Source: Bombus terrestris (taxonomy: Eukaryota > Arthropoda > Insecta > Hymenoptera > Apidae). From it: 64,000 nucleotides of DNA. The position numbers and the translations under genes were made by a program. The stretch spans positions 186,001 through 250,000 of the forward strand of contig NW_025963555.1 in NCBI RefSeq assembly GCF_910591885.1, given 5' to 3'. The notes under the pieces are model-generated. The model was not told the origin of the DNA and made no database searches. It worked only from the letters and a program-made list of their open reading frames with translations. Below, piece by piece: positions 10,546 to 23,540 of this stretch. How positions within the stretch are numbered: the stretch's first letter is position 1; each line of letters begins with the position of its first letter.

Positions 10546-12215
10546 GATAAAGACTTCCGGCTCCTCGGGCTGGTGCGAATATTTCAATGTCCATATGTGC
10601 CAAACCGTTGGTTTGTGACACACCTTTACGCGTATCTCGCTCGCTGCGCTCGCTCGAAAACTATAGCCTAACCTAAAACCAATCCATCTTGCGTTCATTA
10701 TTCGATATTGTGGCGACATATTTCAAATTTGGGAACGTGTCGGATCGGATGTGAGGTTGGACTAAATTTTTACGAGCGAGCGGAGCGAGCGAGCAACGGT
10801 CACAATTTCCAAGCTATACATATACCTTATATCGCCTTGCATATATTTCGTGTTACTACCTTATTTTGTCAGCCATTTCGGACATCACATTGCACTGTAG
10901 TATGTGGAAATAGTACTATTTATGTGAAATTATTCATAAACTGTAAACATTTGTCAGTAGGCAATAGGACAAATACTTCCGGCTCCTCGGGCTGGTGCGA
11001 ATATTTCAATGTCCGTATGTGCCAAACCGTTGGTTTTTGACACACCTTTACGCGTATCTCGCTCGCTGCGCTCGCTCGAAAACTATAGCCTAACCTAAAA
11101 CCAATCCATCTTGCGTTCATTATTCGATATGGTGGCGACATATTTCGAATTTGCGAACGTGTCGGATCGGTTGTGAGGTTGGACAGGATTTCTACGAGCG
11201 AGCGGAGCGAGCGAGCAACGATCACAATTTGCAAGCCATACACATACCTTATATTGCCTTGCATATATTTCGTGTTATTACCTAATTTTGTCAGACATTT
11301 CGGACATCACATTGCACTGTACGATGTGGAAATAGTACTACTTATGTGAAACTATTCATAAACCGTAAACATTTGTCAGTATGCAATAGGATAAAGACTT
11401 CCGCCTCCTCGGGCTGGTGCAAATATTTCAATGTCACCATGTGCCAAACCGTTGGTTTTTGACACACCTTTACGCGTATCTCGCTCGCTGCGCTCGCTCG
11501 AAAACTATAGCCTAACCTAAAACCAATCCATCTTGCGTTCATTATTCGATATGGTGGCAACATATTTCGAATTTGCGAACGTGTCGGATCGGTTGTGAGG
11601 TTGGACTGGATTTTTACGAGCGAGCGGAGCGAGCGAGCAACGATCACAATTTGCAAGCCATACACATACCTTATATTGCCTTGCATATATTTCGTGTTAT
11701 TACCTAATTTTGTCAGACATTTCGGACATCACATTGCAAAGTACGATGTGGAAATAGTACTACTTATGTGAAACTATTCATAAACCGTAAACATTTGTCA
11801 GTAGGCAGTAGGACAAAGACTTCCGGCTCCTCGGGCTGGTGCGAATATTTCAATGTCCGTATGTGCCAAACCGTTGATTTTGACACACCTTTACGCGTAT
11901 CTCGCTCGCTACGCTCGCTCGAAAACCATAGCCTAACCTAAAACCAATCCATCTTGCGTTCATTATTCGATATTGTGGCGACATATTCCAAATTTGGGAA
12001 CGTATCGGATCGGATGTGAGATTGGACGAAATTTTTACGAGCGAGCGGAGCGAGCGAGCAACGGTCACAATTTCCAAGCTATACATATACCTTATATTGC
12101 CTTGCATATATTTCGTGTTACTACCTTATTTTGTCAGCCATTTCGGACATCACATTGCACTGTAGTATGAGGAAATAGTACTGTTTATGTGAAACTATTC
12201 ATAAACTGTAAACAC
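10546..12215. repeat. Transition monomers M26-M29
   Basis: Anchors at 10546, 10968, 11390 and 11812. M26 and the first half of M27 continue the 8-mer (offset 3374). Between about 11035 and 11128 M27 switches to the second half of the 8438 type (GATATGGTGGCGAC, TTTCGAATTTGCG, GGATTTCTACG), skipping monomers. M28 has a type-c head (CCGCCTCC, CACCATG, GTATGCAATAGG) joined to a tail with GGTGGCAACAT. M29 is the first 'N-type' monomer (TTGATTTTGAC, TACGCTCG, AAAACCATAG, GACATATTCCAAATTTGGG), which recurs through the rest of the window. Confidence 0.8.
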
Positions 12216-13480
12216 TTGTCAGTAGGCAATAGGATAAAGACTTCCGGCTCCTCGGGCTGGTGCGAATATTTCAATGTCTGTATGTGCCAAACCGTTGGTT
12301 TGTGACACACCTTTACGCGTATCTCGCTCGCCGCGCTCGCTCGAAAACTATAGCCTAACCTAAAACCAATCCATCTTGCGTTCATTATTCGATATGATGG
12401 CGACATATTTCGAATTTGCGAACGTGTCGGATCGGTTGTGAGGTTGGACAGGATTTTTACGAGCGAGCGGAGCGAGCGAGCAACGATCACAATTTGCAAG
12501 CCATACACATACCTTATATTGCCTTGCATATATTTCGTGTTATTACCTAATTTTGTCAGACATTTCGGACATCACATTGCACTGTACTATGTGGAAATAG
12601 TACTATTTATATGAAACTATTCATAAACTGTAAACATTTGTCAGTAGGCAATAGGATGAAGACTTCCGGCTCCTCGGGCTGGTGCGAATATTTGAATGTC
12701 CCAGTGTGCCAAACCGATGGACTGTGACTCACCTCTCCGCGTGCCTCGCTCGCCATGCTCGCTCGAAAGCTATAGCCTAACCTAACCAATCCATCTTGCG
12801 TTCATTATTCGATATGGTGCCGACATATTTCGAATTTGCGAACGTATCGGATCGGTTGTGAGGATGGACTAGATTTTTGCAAGCGAGCGGAGCGAGCGAG
12901 CAACGATCACAATTTCCAAGCTATACATATACCTTATATTGCCTTGCATATAATTCGTGTTATTACCTAATTCTGTCAGACATTTCGGACATCACATTGC
13001 ACTGTACGATGTGGAAATAATACTATTTATGTGAAACTATTCATAAACTGTATACATTTGTCAGTAGGCAATAGGATAAAGACTTCCGGCTCCTCGGGCT
13101 GGTGCGAATATTTGAATGTCCCAATGTGCCAAAGCGATGGACTGTGACACACCTCTCCGCGTGCCTCGCTCGCCATGCTCATTCGAAAGCTATAGCCTAA
13201 CCGAAAACCAATCCCTCTTGCGTTAGTCATTCGACATGGAGGCGACTTATTTCAAATTTGGGATCGTGTCGGAGCGGATGTGAGGTTGGACTGAATTTTC
13301 ACGAGCGAGCGGAGCGAGCGAGCAACGATCACAATTTCCAAGCTATACATATACCTTATATTGCCTTGCATATATTTCGTGTTATTACCTACTTTTGTCA
13401 GCCATTTCGGACATCATATTGCACTGTGGTATGTGCAAATAGTACTATTTATGTGAAACTATTCATAAACTGTAAACATT
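12216..13480. repeat. Three-monomer segmental duplication, copy 1 (M30-M32)
   Basis: Monomers at 12233, 12655 and 13075. The markers are TGTATG with GATGATGGCG, then CCCAGTG with CCGATGGACTGTGACTCACC and a 2-bp shortening (CCTAACCTAACCAATCC), then CCCAATG with GCTCATTCG. The segment recurs almost unchanged 2108 bp downstream. Homology starts close to the monomer boundary near 12216 and ends near 13470, where TAAACATTTG is replaced by TATACATTTG in the other copy. Confidence 0.85.
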
Positions 13481-14323
13481 TGTCAGTAGGCAATAGGATA
13501 AAGACTTCCGGCTCCTCGGGCTGGTGCGAATATTTCATTGTCCATATGTGCCAAACCGTTGGTTTGTGACACACCTTTACGCGTATCTCGCTCGCTGCGC
13601 TCGCTCGAAAGCTATAGCCTAACCTAAAACCAATCCATCTTGCGTTCATTATTCGATATGGTGGCGACATATTTCGAATTTGCGAACGTATCGGAACGGT
13701 TGTGAGGTTGGACTAGATTTTTACAAGCGATCGGAGCGAGCGAGCAACGATCACAATTTCCAAGCTGTACATATACCTTATATTGCCTTGCATATAATTC
13801 GTGTTATTACCTAATTTTGTCAGACATTTCGGACATCACATTGCACTGTACAATGTGGAAATAGTACTATTTATGTGAAACTATTCATAAACCGTAAACA
13901 TTTGTCAGTAGGCAATAGGACAAAGACTTCCGGCTCCTCGGGCTGGTGCGAATATTTCAATGTCCGTATGTGCCAAACCGTTGGTTTGTGACACACCTTT
14001 TCGCGTATCTGGCTCGCCGCGCTCGCTCGAAAATTATAGCCTAACCTAAAACCAATCCATCTTGCGTTCATTACTCGATATGGTGGCGACATATTTCGAA
14101 TTTGCGAACGTGTCGGATCGGATGTGAGGTTGCACAGGATTTCTACGAGCGAGCGGAGCGAGCGAGCAACGATCACAATTTGCAAGCCATACACATACCT
14201 TATATTGCCTTGCATATATTTCGTGTTATTACCTAATTTTGTCAGACATTTCGGACATCACATTGCACTGTACTATGTGGAAATAGTACTATTTATATGA
14301 AACTATTCATAAACTGTAAACAT
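13481..14323. repeat. Monomers M33-M34 between the 5-mer duplication copies
   Basis: Anchors at 13497 and 13919. M33 (CATTGTCCATATG; later ACAAGCGATCGG and CAAGCTGTACAT) is duplicated at about 16010-16385, an offset of 2529 bp (six monomers). M34 carries CCGTATG with CTGGCTCGCCGCG and AAATTATAGCC, a combination seen again around 41850, 54080 and 63360, and GAGGTTGCACAGG, which I saw only here. Confidence 0.8.
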
Positions 14324-15588
14324 TTGTCAGTAGGCAATAGGATAAAGACTTCCGGCTCCTCGGGCTGGTGCGAATATTTCAATGTCTGTATGTGCCAAAC
14401 CGTTGGTTTGTGACACACCTTTACGCGTATCTCGCTCGCCGCGCTCGCTCGAAAACTATAGCCTAACCTAAAACCAATCCATCTTGCGTTCATTATTCGA
14501 TATGATGGCGACATATTTCGAATTTGCGAACGTGTCGGATCGGTTGTGAGGTTGGACAGGATTTTTACGAGCGAGCGGAGCGAGCGAGCAACGATCACAA
14601 TTTGCAAGCCATACACATACCTTATATTGCCTTGCATATATTTCGTGTTATTACCTAATTTTGTCAGACATTTCGGACATCACATTGCACTGTACTATGT
14701 GGAAATAGTACTATTTATATGAAACTATTCATAAACTGTAAACATTTGTCAGTAGGCAATAGGATGAAGACTTCCGGCTCCTCGGGCTGGTGCGAATATT
14801 TGAATGTCCCAGTGTGCCAAACCGATGGACTGTGACTCACCTCTCCGCGTGCCTCGCTCGCCATGCTCGCTCGAAAGCTATAGCCTAACCTAACCAATCC
14901 ATCTTGCGTTCATTATTCGATATGGTGCCGACATATTTCGAATTTGCGAACGTATCGGATCGGTTGTGAGGATGGACTAGATTTTTGCAAGCGAGCGGAG
15001 CGAGCGAGCAACGATCACAATTTCCAAGCTATACATATACCTTATATTGCCTTGCATATAATTCGTGTTATTACCTAATTCTGTCAGACATTTCGGACAT
15101 CACATTGCACTGTACGATGTGGAAATAATACTATTTATGTGAAACTATTCATAAACTGTATACATTTGTCAGTAGGCAATAGGATAAAGACTTCCGGCTC
15201 CTCGGGCTGGTGCGAATATTTGAATGTCCCAATGTGCCAAAGCGATGGACTGTGACACACCTCTCCGCGTGCCTCGCTCGCCATGCTCATTCGAAAGCTA
15301 TAGCCTAACCGAAAACCAATCCCTCTTGCGTTAGTCATTCGACATGGAGGCGACTTATTTCAAATTTGGGATCGTGTCGGAGCGGATGTGAGGTTGGACT
15401 GAATTTTCACGAGCGAGCGGAGCGAGCGAGCAACGATCACAATTTCCAAGCTATACATATACCTTATATTGCCTTGCATATATTTCGTGTTATTACCTAC
15501 TTTTGTCAGCCATTTCGGACATCATATTGCACTGTGGTATGTGCAAATAGTACTATTTATGTGAAACTATTCATAAACTGTATACATT
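14324..15588. repeat. Three-monomer segmental duplication, copy 2 (M35-M37)
   Basis: Monomers at 14341, 14763 and 15183 match 12216-13480 at an offset of 2108 bp, including the private 2-bp shortening and the GCTCATTCG change. The right edge lies near 15580, inside the axis-2 half of a monomer, after which sequence continues into M38 (15605), marked by a 1-bp deletion (GGTGGAATATTTG). Confidence 0.85.
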
Positions 15589-16110
15589 TGTCAGTAGGCA
15601 ATAGGATAAAGACTTCCGGCTCCTCGGGCTGGTGGAATATTTGAATGTACCAATGTGCCAAACCGATGGATTGTGACACACCTTTACGCGTACCTCGCTC
15701 GCTGCGCTCGCTCGAAAACTATAGCCTAACCTAAAACCAATCCATCTTGCGCTCATTATTCGATATGGTGGCGACATATTTCAAATTTGGGAACGTGTCG
15801 GATCGGATGTGAGGTTGGACTAAATTTTTACGAGCGAGCGGAGCGAGCGAGCAACGGTCACAATTTCCACGCTATACATATACCTTATATTGCCTTGCAT
15901 ATATTTCGTGTTATTACCTAATTTTGTCAGACATTTCGGACATCACATTGCACTGTAGTATGTGGAAATAGTACTATTTATGTGAAACTATTCATAAACT
16001 GTAAACATTTGTCAGTAGGCAATAGGATAAAGACTTCCGGCTCCTCGGGCTGGTGCGAATATTTCATTGTCCATATGTGCCAAACCGTTGGTTTGTGACA
16101 CACCTTTACG
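15589..16110. repeat. Monomer M38 and head of M39
   Basis: M38 (15605) carries the GGTGGAATATTTG deletion and GTACCAATG. It matches the monomer at 21507 at an offset of about 5902 bp (14 monomers). M39 (16026) begins with CATTGTCCATATG like M33. Between about 16090 and 16115 the best match changes from M33 (offset 2529) to include the 5480-bp offset partner, so this interval contains a duplication edge. Confidence 0.75.
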
Positions 16111-18060
16111 CGTATCTCGCTCGCTGCGCTCGCTCGAAAGCTATAGCCTAACCTAAAACCAATCCATCTTGCGTTCATTATTCGATATGGTGGCGACATA
16201 TTTCGAATTTGCGAACGTATCGGAACGGTTGTGAGGTTGGACTAGATTTTTACAAGCGATCGGAGCGAGCGAGCAACGATCACAATTTCCAAGCTGTACA
16301 TATACCTTATATTGCCTTGCATATAATTCGTGTTATTACCTAATTTTGTCAGACATTTCGGACATCACATTGCACTGTACGATGTGGAAATAGTACTATT
16401 TATGTGAAACTATTCATAAACTGTATACATTTGTCAGTAGGCAATAGGATAAAGACTTCCGCCTCCTCGGGCTGGTGCAAATATTTCAATGTCACCATGT
16501 GCCAAACCGTTGGATTGTGACACACCTCTCCGCGTCCCTCGCTCGCCATGCTCGCTCGAAAGCTGCAGCCCAACCGAAAACCAATACCTCTTGCGTTAGT
16601 CATTCGACATGGAGGCGACTTATTTCAAATTTGCGAACGTGTCGGATCGGTTGTGAGGTTGGACAGGATTTTTACGAGAGAGCGGAGCGAGCGAGCAACG
16701 ATCACAATTTCCAAGCTATACATATACCTTATATTGCCTTGCATATAATTCGTGTTATTACCTAATTTTGTCAGACATTTCGGACATCACATTGCACTGT
16801 ACGATGTGGAAATAGTACTACTTATGTGAAACTATTCATAAACCGTAAACATTTGTCTGTATGCAATAGGATAAAGACTTCCGCATCCTCGGGCTGGTGC
16901 AAATATTTCAATGTCACCATGTGCCAAACCGTTGGTTTTTGACACACCTTTACGCGTATCTCGCTCGCTGCGCTCGCTCGAAAACTATAGCCTAACCTAA
17001 AACCAATCCATCTTGCGTTCATTATTCGATATGGTGGCAACATATTTCGAATTTGCGAACGTGTCGGATCGGTTGTGAGGTTGGACAGGATTTTTACGAG
17101 CGAGCGGAGCGAGCGAGCAACGATCACAATTTGCAAGCCATACACATACCTTATATTGCCTTGCATATATTTCGTGTTATTACCTAATTTTGTCAGACAT
17201 TTCGGACATCACATTGCACTGTACAATGTGGAAATAGTACTATTTATGTGAAACTATTCATAAACCGTAAACATTTGTCAGTAGGCAATAGGACAAAGAC
17301 TTCCGGCTCCTCGGGCTGGTGCGAATATTTCAATGTCCGTATGTGCCAAACCGTTGATTTTGACACACCTTTACGCGTATCTCGCTCGCTACGCTCGCTC
17401 GAAAACCATAGCCTAACCTAAAACCAATCCATCTTGCGTTCATTATTCGATATTGTGGCGACATATTCCAAATTTGGGAACGTATCGGATCGGATGTGAG
17501 ATTGGACGAAATTTTTACGAGCGAGCGGAGCGAGCGAGCAACGGTCACAACTTCCAAGCTATACATATACCTTATATTGCCTTGCATATATTTCGTGTTA
17601 CTACCTTATTTTGTCAGCCATTTCGGACATCACATTGCACTGTAGTATGAGGAAATAGTACTATTTATGTGAAACTATTCATAAACTGTAAACACTTGTC
17701 AGTAGGCAATAGGATAAAGACTTCCGGCTCCTCGGGCTGGTGCGAATATTTCAATGTCTGTATGTGCCAAACCGTTGGTTTGTGACACACCTTTACGCGT
17801 ATCTCGCTCGCTGCGCTCGCTCGAAAACTATAGCCTCACCTAAAACCAATCCATCTTGCGTTCATTATTCGATATGATGGCGACATATTTCGAATTTCCG
17901 AACGTGTCGGATCGGTTGTGAGGTTGGACAGGATTTTCACGAGCGAGCGGAGCGAGCGAGCAACGATCACAATTTGCAAGCCATACACATACCTTATATT
18001 GCCTTGCATATATTTCGTGTTATTACCTAATTTTGTCAGACATTTCGGACATCACATTGC
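16111..18060. repeat. Segmental duplication, offset 5480 bp (13 monomers), copy 1
   Basis: This covers the tail of M39, then M40 (16448), M41 (16870), M42 (17292) and M43 (17713). The same run occurs at about 21591-23540. Shared private markers are CAATACCTCTTGCG, TTTGTCTGTATGCAATAGG and CCGCATCCTCGGG. Differences include TACAATGTGG with CTATTTATG (about 17223) against TACGATGTGG with CTACTTATG, AGCCTCACC (about 17834) against AGCCTAACC, and ATTTCCGAACG (about 17893) against ATTTGCGAACG. Confidence 0.85.
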
Positions 18061-21000
18061 ACTGTACGATGTGGAAATAGTACTACTTATGTGAAACTAT
18101 TCATAAACCGTAAACATTTGTCAGTAGGCAATAGGATAAAGACTTCCGCCTCCTCGGGCTGGTGCAAATATTTCAATGTCACCATGTGCCAAACCGTTGG
18201 TTTTTGACACACCTTTACGCGTATCTCGCTCGCTGCGCTCGCTCGAAAACTATAGCCCAACCTAAAACCAATCCATCTTGCGTTCATTATTCGATATGGT
18301 GGCAACATATTTCGAATTTGCGAACGTGTCGGATCGGTTGTGAGGTTGGACAGGATTTTTACGAGCGAGCGGAGCGAGCGAGCAACGATCACAATTTGCA
18401 AGCCATACACATACCTTATATTGCCTTGCATATATTTCGTGTTATTACCTAATTTTGTCAGACATTTCGGACATCACATTGCACTGTACGATGTGGAAAT
18501 AGTACTACTTATGTGAAACTATTCATAAACCGTAAACATTTGTCAGTAGGCAATAGGACAAAGACTTCCGGCTCCTCGGGCTGGTGCGAATATTTCAATG
18601 TCCGTATGTGCCAAACCGTTGATTTTGACACACCTTTACGCGTATCTCGCTCGCTACGCTCGCTCGAAAACCATAGCCTAACCTAAAACCAATCCATCTT
18701 GCGTTCATTATTCGATATTGTGGCGACATATTCCAAATTTGGGAACGTATCGGATCGGATGTGAGATTGGACGAAATTTTTACGAGCGAGCGGAGCGAGC
18801 GAGCAACGGTCACAATTTCCAAGCTATACATATACCTTATATTGCCTTGCATATATTTCGTGTTACTACCTTATTTTGTCAGCCATTTCGGACATCACAT
18901 TGCACTGTAGTATGAGGAAATAGTACTGTTTATGTGAAACTATTCATAAACTGTAAACACTTGTCAGTAGGCAATAGGATAAAGACTTCCGGCTCCTCGG
19001 GCTGGTGCGAATATTTCAATGTCTGTATGTGCCAAACCGTTGGTTTGTGACACACCTTTACGCGTATCTCGCTCGCTGCGCTCGCTCGAAAACTATAGCC
19101 TAACCTAAAACCAATCCATCTTGCGTTCATTATTCGATATGATGGCGACATATTTCGAATTTGCGAACGTGTCGGATCGGTTGTGAGGTTGGACAGGATT
19201 TTTACGAGCGAGCGGAGCGAGCGAGCAACGATCACAATTTGCAAGCCATACACATACCTTATATTGCCTTGCATATATTTCGTGTTATTACCTAATTTTG
19301 TCAGACATTTCGGACATCACATTGCACTGTACTATGTGGAAATAGTACTATTTATATGAAACTATTCATAAACTGTAAACATTTGTCAGTAGGCAATAGG
19401 ATAAAGACTTCCGGCTCCTCGGGCTGGTGCGAATAATTCAATGTCCGTATGTGCCAAACCGTTGGTTTGTGACACACCTTTACGCGTATCTCGCTCGCTG
19501 TGCTCGCTCGAAAACTATAGCCTAACCTAAAACCAATCCAAATTGCGTTCATTATTCGATATGGTGGCGACATATTTCGAATTTGCGAACGTGTCGGATC
19601 GGTTGTGAGGTTGGACAGGATTTTTACGAGAGAGCGGAGCGAGCGAGCAACGACCACAATTTCCAAGCTATACATATACCTAAGATTGTCTTGCATATAT
19701 TTCGTGTTATTACCTTATTTTGACAGCCATTTCGGACATCACATCGCACTGTAGTATGTGGAAATAGTACTATTTATGTGAAGCTATTCATAAACCGTAA
19801 ACATTTGTCAGTAGGCAATAGGATAAAGTCTTCCGGCTCCTCGGGCTGGTGCGAATATTTCAATGTCCGTATGTGCCAAACCGTTGGTTTGTGACACACC
19901 TTTACGCGTATCTCGCTAGCTGCGCTCGCCCGAAAACTATAGCCTAACCTAAAACCAATCCACCTTGCGTTCATTATTCGATATGGTGGCGACATATTTC
20001 GAATTTGCGAACGTATGGGAACGGTTGTGAGGTTGGACTAGATTTTTGCAAGCGAGCGGAGTGAGCGAGCAACGGTCACAGTTTCCAAGCTGTACATATA
20101 CCTTATATTGTCTTGCATATATTTCGTGTTATTACCTTATTTTGACAGCCATTTCGGACATCACATTGCACCGTAGTATGTGGAAATAGTACTATTTATG
20201 TGAAGCTATTCATAAACCGTAAACATTTGTCAGTAGGCAATAGGATAAAGTCTTCCGGCTCCTCGGGCTGGTGCGAATATTTCAATGTCCGTATGTGCCA
20301 AACCGTTGATTTTGACACACCTTTACGCGTATCTCGCTCGCTACGCTCGCTCGAAAACCATAGCCTAACCTAAAACCAATCCATCTTGCGTTCATTATTC
20401 GATATTGTGGCGACATATTCCAAATTTGGGAACGTATCGGATCGGATGTGAGATTGGACGAAATTTTTACGAGCGAGCGGAGCGAGCGAGCAACGGTCAC
20501 AATTTCCAAGCTATACATATACCTTATATTGCCTTGCATATATTTCGTGTTACTACCTTATTTTGTCAGCCATTTCGGACATCACATTGCACTGTAGTAT
20601 GAGGAAATAGTACTATTTATGTGAAACTATTCATAAACTGTAAACACTTGTCAGTAGGCAATAGGATAAACACTTCCGGCTCCTCGGGCTGGTGCGAATA
20701 TTTCAATGTCTGCATGTGCCAAACCGTTGGTTTGTGACACACCTTTACGCGTATCTCGCTCGCTGCGCTCGCTCGAAAACTATAGCCTAACCTAAAACCA
20801 ATCCATCTTGCGTTCATTATTCGATATGATGGCGACATATTTCGAATTTGCGAACGTGTCGGATCGGTTGTGAGGTTGGACAGGATTTTTACGAGCGAGC
20901 GGAGCGAGCGAGCAACGATCACAATTTGCAAGCCATACACATACCTTATATTGCTTTGCATATATTTCGTGTTATTACCTAATTTTGTCAGACATTTCGG

Positions 21001-21590
21001 ACATCACATTGCACTGTACTATGTGGAAATAGTACTATTTATATGAAACTATTCATAAACTGTAAACATTTGTCAGTAGGCAATAGGATGAAGACTTCCG
21101 GCTCCTCGGGCTGGTGCGAATATTTGAATGTCCCAGTGTGCCAAACCGATGGACTGTGACTCACCTCTCCGCGTGCCTCGCTCGCCATGCTCGCTCGAAA
21201 GCTATAGCCTAACCTAACCAATCCATCTTGCGTTCATTATTCGATATGGTGCCGACATATTTCGAATTTGCGAACGTATCGGATCGGTTGTGAGGATGGA
21301 CTAGATTTTTGCAAGCGAGCGGAGCGAGCGAGCAACGATCACAATTTCCAAGCTATACATATACCTTATATTGCCTTGCATATATTTCGTGTTATTACCT
21401 ACTTTTGTCAGCCATTTCGGACATCATATTGCACTGTGGTATGTGCAAATAGTACTATTTATGTGAAACTATTCATAAACTGTATACATTTGTCAGTAGG
21501 CAATAGGATAAAGACTTCCGGCTCCTCGGGCTGGTGGAATATTTGAATGTCCCAATGTGCCAAACCGATGGATTGTGACACACCTTTACG
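18061..21590. repeat. Mosaic monomers M44-M52
   Basis: Anchors at 18135, 18557, 18978, 19400, 19822, 20244, 20665, 21087 and 21507. The N-type plus TGTATG-type pair appears twice here (18557 with 18978; 20244 with 20665). M47 introduces the GAATAATTC variant with CCAAATTGCG. M48 carries GATAAAGTC, GCTAGCTGCG and TATGGGAACGG. M51 repeats the CCCAGTG monomer of 12655 and 14763. No single higher-order period covers this stretch. It reads as pieces joined at whole-monomer steps. Confidence 0.8.
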
Positions 21591-23540
21591 CGAACCTCGC
21601 TCGCTGCGCTCGCTCGAAAGCTATAGCCTAACCTAAAACCAATCCATCTTGCGTTCATTATTCGATATGGTGGCGACATATTTCGAATTTGCGAACGTAT
21701 CGGAACGGTTGTGAGGTTGGACTAGATTTTTACAAGCGATCGGAGCGAGCGAGCAACGATCACAATTTCCAAGCTGTACATATACCTTATATTGCCTTGC
21801 ATATAATTCGTGTTATTACCTAATTTTGTCAGACATTTCGGACATCACATTGCACTGTACGATGTGGAAATAGTACTATTTATGTGAAACTATTCATAAA
21901 CTGTATACATTTGTCAGTAGGCAATAGGATAAAGACTTCCGCCTCCTCGGGCTGGTGCAAATATTTCAATGTCACCATGTGCCAAACCGTTGGATTGTGA
22001 CACACCTCTCCGCGTCCCTCGGTCGCCATGCTCGCTCGAAAGCTGTAGCCCAACCGAAAACCAATACCTCTTGCGTTAGTCATTCGACATGGAGGCGACT
22101 TATTTCAAATTTGCGAACGTGTCGGATCGGTTGTGAGGTTGGACAGGATTTTTACGAGAGAGCGGAGCGAGCGAGCAACGATCACAATTTCCAAGCTATA
22201 CATATACCTTATATTGCCTTGCATATAATTCGTGTTATTACCTAATTTTGTCAGACATTTCGGACATCACATTGCACTGTACGATGTGGAAATAGTACTA
22301 CTTATGTGAAACTATTCATAAACCGTAAACATTTGTCTGTATGCAATAGGATAAAGACTTCCGCATCCTCGGGCTGGTGCAAATATTTCAATGTCACCAT
22401 GTGCCAAACCGTTGGTTTTTGACACACCTTTACGCGTATCTCGCTCGCTGCGCTCGCTCGAAAACTATAGCCTAACCTAAAACCAATCCATCTTGCGTTC
22501 ATTATTCGATATGGTGGCAACATATTTCGAATTTGCGAACGTGTCGGATCGGTTGTGAGGTTGGACAGGATTTTTACGAGCGAGCGGAGCGAGCGAGCAA
22601 CGATCACAATTTGCAAGCCATACACATACCTTATATTGCCTTGCATATATTTCGTGTTATTACCTAATTTTGTCAGACATTTCGGACATCACATTGCACT
22701 GTACGATGTGGAAATAGTACTACTTATGTGAAACTATTCATAAACCGTAAACATTTGTCAGTAGGCAATAGGACAAAGACTTCCGGCTCCTCGGGCTGGT
22801 GCGAATATTTCAATGTCCGTATGTGCCAAACCGTTGATTTTGACACACCTTTACGCGTATCTCGCTCGCTACGCTCGCTCGAAAACCATAGCCTAACCTA
22901 AAACCAATCCATCTTGCGTTCATTATTCGATATTGTGGCGACATATTCCAAATTTGGGAACGTATCGGATCGGATGTGAGATTGGACGAAATTTTTACGA
23001 GCGAGCGGAGCGAGCGAGCAACGGTCACAACTTCCAAGCTATACATATACCTTATATTGCCTTGCATATATTTCGTGTTACTACCTTATTTTGTCAGCCA
23101 TTTCGGACATCACATTGCACTGTAGTATGAGGAAATAGTACTATTTATGTGAAACTATTCATAAACTGTAAACACTTGTCAGTAGGCAATAGGATAAAGA
23201 CTTCCGGCTCCTCGGGCTGGTGCGAATATTTCAATGTCTGTATGTGCCAAACCGTTGGTTTGTGACACACCTTTACGCGTATCTCGCTCGCTGCGCTCGC
23301 TCGAAAACTATAGCCTAACCTAAAACCAATCCATCTTGCGTTCATTATTCGATATGATGGCGACATATTTCGAATTTGCGAACGTGTCGGATCGGTTGTG
23401 AGGTTGGACAGGATTTTTACGAGCGAGCGGAGCGAGCGAGCAACGATCACAATTTGCAAGCCATACACATACCTTATATTGCCTTGCATATATTTCGTGT
23501 TATTACCTAATTTTGTCAGACATTTCGGACATCACACTGC
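21591..23540. repeat. Segmental duplication, offset 5480 bp, copy 2
   Basis: This is the partner of 16111-18060: tail of M52, then M53 (21928), M54 (22350), M55 (22772) and M56 (23193). The left edge follows CGCGAACCTCGC (about 21590). The right edge is near 23540, where ACTATGTGG with TTTATATG replaces the CGATGTGG with CTTATGTG of the other copy. Confidence 0.85.

Noticed and set aside
10920..11264. Minus-strand 114-codon frames as a conserved multigene family
   Set aside because: Their start and stop positions are fixed by repeat phase, they overlap plus-strand frames, and variants of 60-85 codons arise from simple repeat differences. I see no codon-level conservation.
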